In this document: positions 25,207-36,849 of the stretch, piece after piece
How the letters are laid out: every line of letters begins with the position of its first letter
Numbering within the stretch: position 1 is the first letter of the stretch
Assembly: GCA_019055375.1 (NCBI GenBank)
Contig: JAHQIW010004619.1
Coordinates: 1-64,000 of the forward strand
Direction of reading: 5' to 3'
DNA from: Parelaphostrongylus tenuis
Lineage: Eukaryota; Nematoda; Chromadorea; Rhabditida; Metastrongylidae
Length of the DNA stretch: 64,000 nt
The notes under the pieces: generated by a model
The model's input: the letters and a program-made list of their open reading frames with translations, nothing else
Databases searched by the model: none
Told to the model about the DNA's origin: nothing
Translations under genes and position numbers: made by a program

Positions 25207-25674
25207 TATGAAAATCGAGAAAACTCATCTTGATTAGCTGACGCGAGGTTGGTAAATTAGTCGTGGAAATTCGGCTAACGTTTCGGCCACCCGCCCTCTT
25301 CAGGGCCTGGGCGAATGTAGTATTAGTCTGTTCGAATGATTCGGATGGTCTTATTAATATGCTGCCTAGGTCAGGTCAAAAAATCAAACGAAGAAAGGGC
25401 GCGAGATGTTGTGTGATGGTGACGCACTCGTCCTTCCGATTCATTTCGGGATTTTGGGCGTTTATTCAAAATGCCTCGAGAGTTTTGCGCGTGGATGTTT
25501 TTGATTCCTGCGCTAGGATTGTGACAGTCACATCAGAATCCTTGTTGCTGTGTTTCTGTACCCTGTGTAAACCTAAAGGTTTGGTCTTATCTATATTAGA
25601 TGTCTATCAAGGGATGAAAAGTGGTCAATTAATTACGCCGAGGTTTCTAGAAAATTAAACTTTTGAATTGTTGC
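25207..25674 (-). mobile_element. Penelope 3' fragment with target-site duplication
   Basis: This segment has no partner in the left arm. It is flanked by direct copies of GATGGTTTCATAT (about 25195-25207 and 25675-25687), a target-site duplication. The minus strand encodes, across broken frames, the tail of a PLE GIY-YIG protein (ESKTSTRKTLEAFWINAQNP, then MNRKDECVTITQHLAPFL), matching the copy at 47.3 kb. The left end holds a minimal hammerhead-like motif (25270-25312). It is a 5'-truncated insertion that landed after the inverted duplication formed. Confidence 0.8.
25270..25312 (-). ncRNA. Minimal hammerhead-like motif at PLE end
   Basis: The minus strand reads CTGAAGA, a G/C-rich imperfect stem II, GAAA, a one-pair C-G stem III, then TT and AGCC, which pairs imperfectly with GGCC before the core. 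The layout is the same as in the copies at 43679-43715 and 47644-47680. Confidence 0.5.
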
Positions 25675-26274
25675 GATGGTTTCATATTTGTCTTCGAAGT
25701 GAGAATAAACTGCAAGCAGGGAATCATCAGAAGGAACTTTTGTATGATATGGTCTCTTTGATCTATGTGTTCCACATCAGACGCCTTCTCTGTGACTCGA
25801 TTTTCATACATTTTTAGTCACGCATTCGTTCACGAATGCAAGTGGTGGTAGGAAAAGAGTGTCGAGAACCACGATTTCAACACTGTAGATCAGGCGAATC
25901 ATGTGTAAAGACGACCAATTTGGTTATGCGGAGGGGAAGAATGGAAAAATTCTTTCCACTGGGTGAGCACTTTTCATATAAGTGCTGCTAATCATTCAAG
26001 GTTCAATTCTTGGGTGAGTGCTGTACGCGCTTGTTCATTAGAGAGTCAATGGTGCTAGTAGTGATTTTTCAATTTAACAGTGCTCCACTGCACATCAAAG
26101 TGGTGTTACCTCAATGTCAACACTTTCCAAATTCTCAGTGAAATCAAGAATCTTCAGAATATCAAGGCCTGTACGTCTGAAAATATTATTAGTATGAGTA
26201 AGACTTGAATAACGTATTGATTTCCTAATTTTTAAAGTTCTCTGCAGTGTTATAGTGGAATGAATATCGTTTTT

Positions 26275-26385
26275 GGAATATTAGTGATATGCAAAACATT
26301 CGACTCCAAGCCGGAGTCGAAACCGCGATTCACCCATACTGAAAGCGTGTGCTACCACCAGAGCACCGAATTCATTGCTTTGCTA
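26275..26385 (-). repeat. tRNA-like SINE S1 (right arm)
   Basis: Reverse complement of the left-arm S1 copy, with a better preserved tail reading TTTTGCATATCACT after the B box. It is part of the inverted duplication. Confidence 0.5.
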
Positions 26386-26817
26386 ACATTCTTTCTTCGA
26401 TAATACCCTATCATAGCATTCAGCAACCAATGTTTAACGGGCTTGATCGCTAAGCACATCGCATGTTCTGCCTACCAATACTCATGCACTCAAATATTCT
26501 GCAGTATCCACTAATCTTCAGAGTTCAAATTATCGATAAATTCCATCAATAACGAACCGAGTCAGTGGGAGAGTATTTCGACCCACCATACCATGTGCTT
26601 AGAAATGCAAAAATGTTCTTCAAAACCAGAGGAATAACAATGATTTTGAAATTATTACAGTTCTATACATTCACAATTCATCTACTCGATGGGTGATAGA
26701 ATATCTGCTAAACAGATAATCACTATGCCTTGTGCGTAAAGACACGACCACTCGTACTTATACAAAATGGTAGTTTCGAGTTTGGTGATAATCCTGACAT
26801 ACTAGCAGCTCCGATGT

Positions 26818-27030
26818 TTGATGCTCCCCACGACTCCACCGGGGTCGACGAAGAGCATATCGGCTCAGTGTGTTAATAAGTCGTTCTCTACCAGCGAAAT
26901 TGGTGGCGACCCGAAAAAGTGCGCTGTACGTAAAGGTTCTATCGGATTTCGCCTAGATATGCACCCAGATCTGATGTGCACGCATGATAATGATTGTATA
27001 TTAGACCAATTAGATATAATTTTTATGTGA
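26818..27030 (+). other. Unassigned cysteine-containing open segment
   Basis: A frame reads CVNKSFSTSEIGGDPKKC and then HPDLMCTHDNDC before ending near 27030. The spacing of cysteines suggests a small extracellular module, but I do not recognise the family, and splice sites are only suggestive (ctcag before TGTGTT). It lies between the end of the right arm and the third lectin copy. Confidence 0.2.
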
Positions 27031-27645
27031 AAGCTTATCTATTGCAGGCCGATAATTCTAGCACATTTATAGACCGGCCAACCTTCTCCTTTTGTTCCTA
27101 CCATGATAAGAAATTACCTGAGCAGCCTATCAGCTTGCTTACCTTCACACTTTTTGTCCTGCTTGAGGTAGTAGTTCAAAACAACACTACTATATACGGC
27201 AGAATAGTCACAAGTGAGATTAATTCATGCGGTATTCACTCCAGATTTCATTCCCTGGTCAGTTCAACCTGTGTATGGTCGCCCTATCACTCTGTTTCGA
27301 ACAAAGCAGAAAGCTCCTCATAGAAGATCTATTCAAATTTATTAAGCGTACTCTTTCTAGTACTAAAGACACCTCTCCTCGTCAGTGCCGAGGAGAATAT
27401 CACTCACGCTCAGGATAGATATACTTTCCAGACTTCGATAAGTGCGTCAAGGTAACCTCATGTTCCTAGAAGCCTCCAAATTTTGCTCAGAATTCGGCAT
27501 TGCTCTATTGCGATAAATTTATTCATCATAGTTTCAAGAGATATTACTTTACACGTTTTTTCTTAGGCAACGTACTCAATTAATACGGCTAGCTTCGTAT
27601 TTTTCAGCTCCTATGCAGTCTTCTTCGTATGCGTTATACACAAAC

Positions 27646-28052
27646 ATTATGATATTATACCTTTCCATCGAGTGCTTTATTAAAACCCTTACCAGACCAC
27701 ATGACATGTTGGCTCAAATAAAAATGAAAGGATTTATTGAACTTTGAGCGTGGTCTTAATAAAGCACTCGAAGGAAAGGTATAATATGATAAAAATACCA
27801 GCCAGCTAGCAATCGAGTGCGAAAATACTCCGTGTTAGGTGAATGTTTCACCTGACATAGAGTGTAAAGCGTACGTCGTCGATAATTATATATAAAGAGT
27901 GTAAGGCTCCCGAGAGAACTGACTATAAAAAGATCGACAGACGACGGGTTCTGCCCGGCTGATGAGTCTGTAAGGACGAAACACGTGTCTCGGGCTGTAC
28001 AAGAGCCCTTACCAGACCACATGACATGTTGGCTCAAATAAAAATGAAAGGA
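27646..28052 (+). repeat. Family A hammerhead repeat, 320-bp tandem arrangement
   Basis: An identical 47-bp block (27686-27732 and 28006-28052, beginning CCCTTACCAGACCACATGAC) recurs at an offset of exactly 320 bp. Between the two blocks lies one whole unit with an intact hammerhead just upstream of the second block. The first block is bracketed by inverted arms (about 27650-27684 and 27754-27788, sharing CGAGTGCTTTATTAA). The layout resembles retrozyme-type or PLE-associated units flanked by direct repeats. No protein is encoded. Confidence 0.8.
27946..28008 (+). ncRNA. Hammerhead ribozyme, type I, core intact
   Basis: All conserved parts are present: CTGATGA (27959-27965); stem II GTCT/GGAC closed by a GUAA tetraloop (27966-27977); GAAA (27978-27981); stem III CAC/GUG without extra loop (27982-27987); UC, with predicted cleavage after 27989. 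Stem I has GCCCGG (27953-27958) pairing with TCGGGC (27990-27995), a six-base bulge (27996-28001) and an outer helix GGGTTCT (27946-27952) with AGAGCCC (28002-28008). A palindromic short stem III and a long bulged stem I are typical of hammerheads in schistosome satellite repeats and PLEs. Short stem III helices often favour dimeric folding. Confidence 0.87.
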
Positions 28053-28904
28053 ACAAACATTATGTTCGTCATTTCCTCAAAATTGAGCATTTTTTACTCA
28101 TACTCTTCCAACTTATGGTCTTCCACTACGCCATAACCATAGATATGAATTCAAGTAACATTTACATGAAAACATTTTTTTTTTCGTTTCAAAGTTTGAA
28201 ATTCTAGTCGTACTGCTCTCCGGTCTATGGGGCACGAAGGAAAACGTTATTGTGAAATTCACAACGCCCATCTCGCAGTACCCTGCGATCGAAAGTACAG
28301 CGACTTGCTTTCAAGTGAGTCAAAATCTTCGCTTATTAGTGAACTGTCTCGTCATTTGCAGAATTCCTCGTATTAGTATATACAGGGCCATGTGCACTGT
28401 AAATAAGACGCAAATTCCAAACAGTCAAGAAAGGCTTTCAGTCTTATTTTCTTTCTGATGTACTGATAACTTGTGAGACGTGTAACACATTGGTTAGATG
28501 TTATATGGAAATCGAGAGAAATTATCTTGATTAGCTGGTTTTTTTTTTCTGATTACCGTCTATTCCGATTTTCGTGCGAGCATTCTCTGTACTTAGATCA
28601 TCTCCCATACGTCCAAGCTTATCACGTAGACTTTTTAAGTTTCACATGATTGGATTCTCCAGTGTTTTCACATTGGTTTTGATTACACGAATGAAGCTGG
28701 AAAATTCATTAATTCAAGCAAAAACTGTGTCGTCTGGTATAAAATTTTGTCGTATTTTCCAGATTTCTTATTGTAGCGAAGTGCTTTTTTAACTGGAAAC
28801 AGCTCGCTCGTTGGCATATCATCCGTCTCGTCGCTGGACTGTGAATCCTGGAATGGATGATTGATTAAACATCATTGGAAAATGTAGATCATTTGTATTA
28901 AATT

Positions 28905-29657
28905 TATCATAATTTTGGCACTAGATCAATAAATACCAAATTTATGAACCAGAACTAACTAGAACTGCTTAACAACTCTATTCAGAGTATGCGCCATCAG
29001 CCTAGATACATTTCTGCCGTCTCTCAGGCATCAAATTGATACCACTTTGTGCAGAATTTTCTGAGCTTTCTTTTGGTGCCAAATGTGACCATAGTTATCA
29101 CATCATGGCCGCCTTCATTGCAATTTCCTGCTTTACGACCACGACTGGTTTCGCGATGCACAGATCGCCAGCAGGAGCTTGAAGATTTTTGTCCAGGCGA
29201 ACAGGGTTTCGGTTCTTCACTGAGTTTCGGAGCCCTGTTATGTCGACATTACCGCAGTCTCATACTGATTCAAGACCACGAAAGGCTGCATGTCGCCAAA
29301 CTAACAAAAATAAAGTTGACCTAACTAGGCCGGGAGTTGCTGGATCACCCGACGTACAGTCCCGACTTGTCGCCGTTTGACTGTCAACTTTTCTGGTGGC
29401 TTGAGCACTTCCTGAGCAAGAAGAACCCTCGAGATATCAACTTTTTGCGCCGAGGATTGACTTCTTTGAGATTTCTTTTAATCCAGGGATGACGACTTCT
29501 ATGAGCGCGGTATTTACTTATTGCCTGAGACATGGCAAAATTCTGTTCAGGCTGACGGCCCATGCTTTAGATAGTGTTCTTGAGCAGTTTCAATTGCTTT
29601 TAGTTAATGAATTTGGTGTTTATCGCTCTAGTGCCAAAACCTATCGAAAGACTTAAC
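28905..29657 (+). mobile_element. Long-TIR mariner-derived element 2
   Basis: Both ends read inward as ATAnnTTTTGGCACTAGA then AATAAATACC or ATAAACACC, with inverted similarity running well over 100 bp. The centre encodes LGRELLDHPTYSPDLSP and then LFWWLEHFLSKKN, the mariner catalytic-region motif, in a broken frame. Same family as 16265-17011. Confidence 0.75.
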
Positions 29658-32264
29658 ATCTCAATTCGTCTATTTGTAAGACTGATAATTTTTGAAGGAA
29701 TGGCCGAATTTTTTTCCACCAATTTTCTTGTTTGGCCACTCATACAATACTTTTCCTAACATACAATTTAAATTAACTTTGTGGTGATCAAAACGATGCG
29801 CTTAAAGTAACAAATTCGTACCGTTTCTACTTTGTGATTGGCTTTGTTGGACAGGCTCTCAAAAATCTCACAAAGAAACTTAGTGTGACGAGATAAACCA
29901 CTAAGTGACCGTCTAAATCGATGCGTACGGTCCGTAAAATCCACCTAGCGTACATATCGAATTCAATGCACATAGTCATGAATAGGCTAACTTCGCCTCA
30001 GTTCTGTGGAACGATTCTTAATGTTATTAAGGCGAGCCAAAAGTTATTGGATGCATAGTGTAAAGGTGCCTCTAAAAGTTTTGTAATGCAAATGTGGTCC
30101 TCATAACGCGAAATGTCGTGGATAGTCAGTAGTTTACGACCAATATTTGGAAGCGATAATCCACTCCATAATTGTTTATTTTGTGAAAAGGCACCAGTAA
30201 GTGAGTGCTACATCAACCGAACGAATATCGAAAATAATGAGGTTATGAAAGTCTCGTTACGTTTCTTTTGAGCCAAAAAAGTGATCTTCGCATTACAACT
30301 AGTCAGAAAATGGAGCTATACAACAGCCTGTAACGTGAGCTTAGTGGCTGAGACTGATAAAAGCCTCTAAACACCGTGTAAATCCGATGTTATAGAGAAA
30401 TATCATAGCGACTACTTGATGATTCTCAATGGGAATAATCCAGTAGAACATTCTGGAGCCTGATTGAAAGATCAAGACGAGAGCTATTAAAATACGAAAC
30501 CTTTAGGAAATTGGAACAGGTATCAGTTGTTTTCCAGTAGATTTAAAGTTCTGCTCCAGAATGACGTCATGTTGCAGAACCTTGAAGAGGTGAGCGTCAA
30601 AGTGCTCCCACTCAGCATACCTATCTTTCCACTCGCCGAACCTAGCTATTACTGGAAATAACTCCAAAGAAATCATCGTTTTTGCAACTGAAATGAATGC
30701 TACGTGATCAGATGATTTTGTATTTTGATCACAAAAACGCGTAGATTAATCGGTTTTGCTTTGTTCAGCATGTTTATAGATGGTGTGTGAAAAAGCCTCA
30801 CTGCTCTATGTGAGGGTAATATTCCACAATTTATTTCTAACTTTGCCTTAGATCTTCTGCTTCGTTCTTTATTAGGGATTTGAGTAGCGGAAACATTCAC
30901 TTCCTCTTTATCCTGTAATATTTTATGGAACTAAACATAACAATTTTTCAGTCATAAGACTATGTCTATCAGAAATACTAAGATGTAAAGCCCACGTGTC
31001 AGAGTGTTTCTCGCTGCGATATGTCAGATTTCAATATATAATCTTTCCATATATTTTTTTATTTTCTTCAAGGTCATAAGTCATCATTTATGAGTATTCT
31101 ATCTACTTTTTGATTCGGTCAGTTGACACCTCATCTATTATGCACGCGGTTGCTAGCAGAAAACGCTGCTACCCTTTTGTAACCCCTGCAAGGTAACAAA
31201 TGCCGATTCGGTCCACATAAGCCGGCAACCGTCCTTTGTAATTACCCGTGCGGTTAATTTATCGCAGGCCTAAAGGAAATTCGAGGGAAGAAAATCACTT
31301 ATCACTGAGGATAGTAAACGACAGATTCTCAATGAGAATCCAAATTATGCCTAAACCCGCGTCATGAAAACGAGCAACGTAGTATCTAATGCAAATACCA
31401 TTTCTGGAGCCTGATATTGTGCTCCAATATCCTGTACTTATCTATTCGGCTCCTCTGCTTTCGAAATTATTTTGGGACGCGGAAAGCTCAGTTTAGTGGT
31501 GCTGCCCAATAAAATGCACAAGGCTGTGTGATTCAATTCCACTCGCAGCTAATCAAGTTTCCCAACATCTTGAGTTCGACAAACTCCCTCCAGAATAATC
31601 TCGAAAACGGTGTTTGCTATCTACAACATCCAGTGAGGTGCCTGTTATGAACTTCGCGGGACACCTTAGTTAAGTTATTATAGCATTCCAGGAAAAATCA
31701 ACTTGGTCAGCATTCAACCACATTTGTATAGACACCTAAAATGTGTAAGCAGTCGAATTTACATTCAAATAAGAGATTGTCGTGTACGGCGGATACGAAA
31801 AAATAGGCAGTTCATCAACAAATAAGCCAATTGTCTGTGGTCAGATTACTTTGAATCCGCCGTTGATCATTCAAGACGTACCGTATTGTCGCCGAAATGG
31901 AGAAATTGACTGGAACAGAACCAGCACCAATAATTTTTATACTAAAAGCTGACAAGTTAGCGTTATAGCGAAATCTACTGGGGTCTTGGATCGCTTCAAA
32001 TAGTCAAATCAGTCAAAAATCGAGTATATCCTCTTATTGGTTTATATCGTGGAGAAAAATGCAGATAGGAACACATGTGACGCAAAGAAATTTATGAAAG
32101 TCGTATAGTCTGAGAAAGCAAATACTGAGCATTGAAACCTATTGGGAAAATCTATAATAATACTGATGTTGCTATTGCTATTATTATTATTGCTATTACT
32201 CTATTATTATTATCGTTAATATTACCAATACTGCTCTTGTCACTAGTTAATATTATCATAAATT

Positions 32265-32532
32265 CTTTCGGGGCAAAATGTATCCATTTGGATTCATGAC
32301 TTTCTGAATTATTTCGTCTGTGGAAAAAAGATTATCATCAAGATTTTAGTGATCACTGAAAAGTCAAAGCCCGGCCATATAACAAGCTTTTTTGATTACG
32401 TTGTAACAGTGAAAATAATATTATGTTCCACACTCGGTGTGCTTTGTTCTCGTCTGGGTTATGTGAGTGGCTTTTCGCTAGGTTATTGCCACAAAATCGT
32501 GTTTCCAAATGGATACATTCCGTTGCGAAAGG
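32265..32532. mobile_element. Short MITE-like element
   Basis: Terminal inverted repeats of about 28 bp (32265-32293 and 32504-32532) share a perfect 16-base core, AATGTATCCATTTGGA, and an outer CTTTCG. The element is about 270 bp and non-coding. No target duplication was confirmed. Confidence 0.55.
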
Positions 32533-33984
32533 ATTAGTTTTCTAGTGTCGACTTACTACATTTTATTTTCGTTGCGTCAAAGGCGTTCTGACGTGGATTA
32601 CAAGCAAGTGTTAGCGGAAAGGTTGAACTTTGGGTCACGAATCGTTCATTACATTCTATTACGCTGATCCCCCTCCCCTGTTAACGTTTCATTCGACTAT
32701 GATAAAGAAATTTATACGGTCAAATCGGATGCTCCATGATGATTAACTGTTTCAAATCTTAAGGGAAAGAAAAATGGACTCACTTGCTGGGCGAACATCT
32801 CACCAGTTGATGATTCCTGTTTTGAAAAGAATTAATAGATAAAACAAATACATACGTGCCCTCTAATATTTTTGAAGAAATTCATTCTGACTTTTGACCT
32901 ATCGAATGACTAATCTGTACAAAAGTCGCGGATGTTACAGTAATGCTATAGTGACGACGTGGGATTTTTTCAAGGCTCAAATGGTTTTTGTCAGATATTA
33001 GACACATTGTCGCTGAAACGCAAGATGAAGCAGACGAAAAATCCATTACTTGTGCCAGGTTTTACGATTTCTTTAAGGTTCACTTAGTTTATGATTTTTC
33101 TAGAACTTTCTTCTTGTTTAGCGGGTGGGAGAAGTGGCTCAGCGTCTTTCAGGGACACTCTCTCTTCAGACCGTAGTTTTCGTGCCATCACTGGTGTACT
33201 GCTGAGTTCCTAATCTTCAAATGGACAAAACTCGACCGTCTGATTCATATATAGCCCATAAGTGATTTAAAACAGGTCAGTGTATTAACTTACGCATATA
33301 CAGATATCACAACTCAAGATAACTCTATTAATAAATATCTTATAACCTAACCCTCTTCTCCACTAGTATACGAAAAAATTAGGTCAATCTATTGCTGTAG
33401 AATCAATAAGAACTGTGGAGGTTGTGTATCGCTTATATCGTTTTTAATTTGATATCTCGTTTTTTGCCGTCAAGTACATTTTATGATATTGTTCAACAAG
33501 ACGAAGTTTGTTTGTAGCTAATAAGTGTCATGTTCGTACTTACTTCTTAATATTTATTATTATCTTTGGCTAGCTTTGAATTGTGAATCAAAAATGTCCA
33601 ACAGTGAAAAACCGTTCTAAAATTAAGAATATCCTGAGACGAAAGCTGAGAAGAGAGCTTTTGTACAACTTTCTCGAGTCTTAATCCATAACCACATTAT
33701 AAAACAAACGTTCTTGCGAATTTAATAAAGTGAAAACTTGATGTTTCCGTTCGAAATCAATCAGAATGAGTCGTTCAAGTGATCCATACCATTGGATCTA
33801 ATGAAAAGACAACAAAAAAGCGCAACCATCATGGAAGTGGTGGAACGGTGGGCCAATTTTGTCAGAGTAGAAAACAGAATATGTGCGATTGCGATCAAGT
33901 GGCCATTCAAGTCATGATATGTTCGATGCGGTAGGGTCACAATGACGTTGTGGCAGAAAATAGCATGCAGGACAATCACATGCA

Positions 33985-34100
33985 AGCAGAGTTTCGAGGA
34001 AGATTCACTGCTCTGTGAAAGGAGTAAATAATTCGGCGTTGAGCAATGCCTAAGGCATGCGCCACGCATTCGACTTCATTTAGCACTGTTAGAGATGATT
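33985..34100. repeat. Partial SINE-like repeat
   Basis: The string GGCGTTGAGCAATGCC followed by GCGCCACGCATTC resembles the block at 63450-63490 (GGCGTTAATCAATCCC...GCGCCATGCATTC), which belongs to the S3 SINE neighbourhood. Confidence 0.4.
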
Positions 34101-34448
34101 CCTTGCTAAAGGTGACAGAATATAATTCTGGCTCATAATTACGATGGCTTACCGACGTATTAATGCTGCTATACGCGCAAGCAAGCCAGGTACCTAGTGT
34201 CGACTTCAAAGGAATGGAATGCTTGGTTGCCTTAGGGAGGGGGTGGGGGTTAGAGGGGCAGAGGGGCGTAGGATTGAACTAATACCACACGTGTATGCAA
34301 TTCTCCTCTAGCAAATGCGTGACAGGTGTAATGGCCACTAAGACAATGCGATACGAGCACTACCGCAGCGCCTAGTGTTGGTGGTCGTAAGGTGAATGAC
34401 GACAATGGTAGTCATTTGTGCGGTATTGTGATGTGAACGAAATATATA

Positions 34449-35037
34449 ATAGGTTGAGGAGAAAGTTCGGAATTTACTTATAAAAACTTTACTTATGCAT
34501 CAATTAAGTCCGAATAAAAGACAATTTAATAGTCAAAGTAGTCTCCTTATGAGTCGATAACGTTCAGCCACTGATCTGGCAATTTTGGAATCGTCAAAAT
34601 TGTCTTCTGATCACAATCAAACTCATCGCCCAACATTCGTGAACTCAGCGATGGGCACTCTTCGAGTCGGTCAAGAACTGCTTGGCGGTCGACTTCTCGT
34701 GAACGTCCCGATCGTGGCTTGTCAGACAGACTCTCATTTCCTGCCTTGAACTCCTTGAAGTGATCGTAGACAGCTGTCTTTCCAACAGTTCCTTCGCGCC
34801 CCATGCCTCATTGATTCGACGAACAGTGTCAGCGGCATTTGTGCCCACTCTGTACTCGTGAAGCATCAACAGTCGTTTCTGTTCGCGGTTCAGTTCCATC
34901 TTGCGGCAGTATAGAAGAGTTATATATCAATCGATGCGCAAGAAAACGAGCTTTCAAACCATGTGAAAATCGCATAAAAATATGCGAATATGTTAAAGTT
35001 ATGGGTGAATTCCGGGAACTTTCTCCTCAACCTGTTA
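34449..35037 (-). mobile_element. Short mariner-like element
   Basis: Inverted ends reading GGTTGAGGAGAAAGTTC flank a minus-strand remnant of the mariner helix-turn-helix half: MELNREQKRLLMLHEYRVG, then after a shift FKEFKAGNESLSDKPRSGRS. The catalytic half is missing. The element is about 590 bp, related to 13645-14380 but distinct from the long-TIR family. Confidence 0.75.
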
Positions 35038-35439
35038 ATAAGGGGTTAAATCAAACCACTATGTAAATATCAAAGTTGAAGACGCCAACTGAGGAGAAAG
35101 TACTCACCCTCTTGGGGGTGCCGCAAAATCCATAGGACGTTGATTACATCTAAAAAAAAGGTATTCGTTCTAACAAATGCCCGAGAAAAGCTGCGAAGTA
35201 GCAGTCTAAACGATCATACCCACTGGCTTGGATCATTCCCATAAAATCAACATTCGATCCTTCACAGTTTGATAACTGCCCGTGGTGAGGAAGTAGGAGC
35301 TCATAATATGACTGTTTTGGAAATTCGGAGAAAACGACTATGTCAACATTCGGTAATATTCATTGAGAAGGCAAAGTTCCCAAATGGTATTAACCCACGC
35401 GTAAATTAGAATATGTTTGTAGATGACGGCTGTCCAAAG

Positions 35440-35860
35440 AGTATTATCATTCAAACAGAGTATCGAAAAGTTGCATTTTGCTCTCCTACCATTTACCTAA
35501 TGTATCTCTTGAGCACGAGCGCCTGTGGCACAAAGGTTGGAGGCGCCCTGCCTCACACACAAGTCAATGATTCTATGTGCGCTCATGGCTCACCAAGCCA
35601 TCCATCTGTTCGGTTACCAATAAATTGGTATTGGACTGGCCTCAGACTTGTCTAAGAGTATAAGCAACATTGACCGATACAGCGGGAGGCTACCGCGAGT
35701 CATTGTAAAGCTTAGATATGCATTCAATCACCACTAACGAAGCGGAAAATAAATTGAAAACGAATGCATAGCGCATCCCTCAGGGATTGATGAACGCCAA
35801 GACCTCTATCCTTTATCCTCTGCCTCTTTAATTAATTCACCTCCTTAAGGTGACAGTAGT
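35440..35860 (+). repeat. SINE-like repeat S3
   Basis: In reverse complement this segment aligns with 63540-63740. Shared blocks are ACTCGCGGT and CTCCCGCTG, then ACAAGTCTGAG and CCAATTTA, then GATGGATGGCTTGGTGAGCC. The 63-kb copies end in a tRNA-like head with GGATCGAACCAC. No coding potential. Confidence 0.6.
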
Positions 35861-36098
35861 GTATTTGCGGTTGTCGGAATATTGAAAATAACAGGAATTT
35901 AAGGATATTCTGTCCAACCTCCGCAGGGTCAATCGAGTTAGTTAAATGTCATCCATATGTAATTATGTTTGAGAAAATTAACCAAATTCTTAGTGACGAT
36001 GAATTCTCTAAGAAGTTTTTTTCTTTGATTGCTGTTTATTCCAATATCATACTGCTTATACAATATTTGAAAGCCTCATGAGAATTTCAGTAGAATAC

Positions 36099-36842
36099 CA
36101 GGTCTTCTTATAGGGTTTAGCACTACAGTAATAAACACCAAATTCAATAGTCAGATGTAAATAAAATTGCTTAATAGCACTATTAAAAGCATGCGCCATC
36201 AGTTTGAACACATTTCTGTCATCTCGCAGGCAACAAATCAGCACCACTCCCATAGAAATCGTCACCCGTGGAATTAAGGAAAGTTGTCAATCCTCGACGC
36301 AAATGATTAAAGTCTCGGAGCTTCTTCTTGCACAGGAAGTGCTCCAGAAACCGGCAGATGGAGACAAGTCAGAACTGCGCGGCAGATGATCCAGAATGAG
36401 GTATCTTCTTCACTTGCATCGATGGCGGACTTTCGTTCAACTTTGCAGGAACGCCCGGAGCGCAGGTGCTTCTTCTTTTTGGCGTTGCTGGCGCAAAGCT
36501 CAGCAGGGAACCGAGACGCTGTTCGCTTAGACACAGAACCTTCTGCCTTTCCACGGTTTATATTTGCGAAGGCGGTCTATGCATCTCGTCCCAATTTGTA
36601 ATCGTAAAGCAGCAAATTGCGGTAAAGACTTCGTTGAGCAGCAAAGATGCGGCAAGCATGAACAAAGTTGGTACCAAAAAAAAGCTCGAAAATTCTGCAC
36701 AAAACTGTAATGGTTTTTTACCTGAGAGATGGCAGAAATGTGTTCAGGTTGATGGCGAATGCTTTGAATAGTTTTGCTGAGCACTTCTGGTTATTAAGTT
36801 TGGTGTTGATTGTTCTAGAGTCAAAACTTATGAGAAGACCTG
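36099..36842. mobile_element. Long-TIR mariner-derived element 3
   Basis: The ends AGGTCTTCTTATAGGGTTTAG and, inverted, CAGGTCTTCTCATAAGTTTTG bracket a segment whose two halves read the same transposase-derived string in opposite directions (RDGRNVFRLMANALNS on plus near the right end, RDDRNVFKLMAHAFNS on minus near the left end). It is a foldback derivative of the same family as 16265-17011 and 28905-29657. Confidence 0.7.
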
Positions 36843-36849
36843 ACAGTAG

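Larger units (their letters stand above)
18600..26780. repeat. Right arm of large inverted duplication
   Basis: Mirror copy of 4160-11540 in reverse order. It contains one extra segment with no partner in the left arm, a Penelope fragment at 25207-25674 flanked by a target-site duplication, so that insertion came after the duplication. The arm ends near 18603, inside what would be intron 2 of the lectin gene, so lectin exons 3 and 4 were not copied. Confidence 0.9.
27400..28314 (+). pseudogene. Third lectin copy, broken exons 1-2
   Basis: The exon 1 remnant ends at 27451 with a GTAACC donor and reads G-stop-IYFPDFDKCVK. The tryptophan of the WIY motif is a stop and the preceding Cys is lost. 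The exon 2 remnant (28208-28314) starts after attctag with SYCSPVYGAR, shifts frame because of a small insertion, then resumes CEIHNAHLAVPCDRKYSDL before GTGAG. It is more diverged than the inverted-duplication copies. It lies outside the arms in the same orientation as the complete gene. A family A hammerhead repeat has landed in its intron. Confidence 0.8.
29660..34440. other. No gene recognised
   Basis: Apart from a short MITE-like element at 32265-32532, an ATT-rich simple-sequence tract (about 32160-32235) and a partial SINE near 33990-34100, I see nothing supported here. Open frames are short and unlike known families. Confidence 0.5.

Noticed and set aside
25263..25658. 131-residue plus-strand open frame
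   Set aside because: Antisense of the PLE GIY-YIG tail, inside an insertion with a target duplication.
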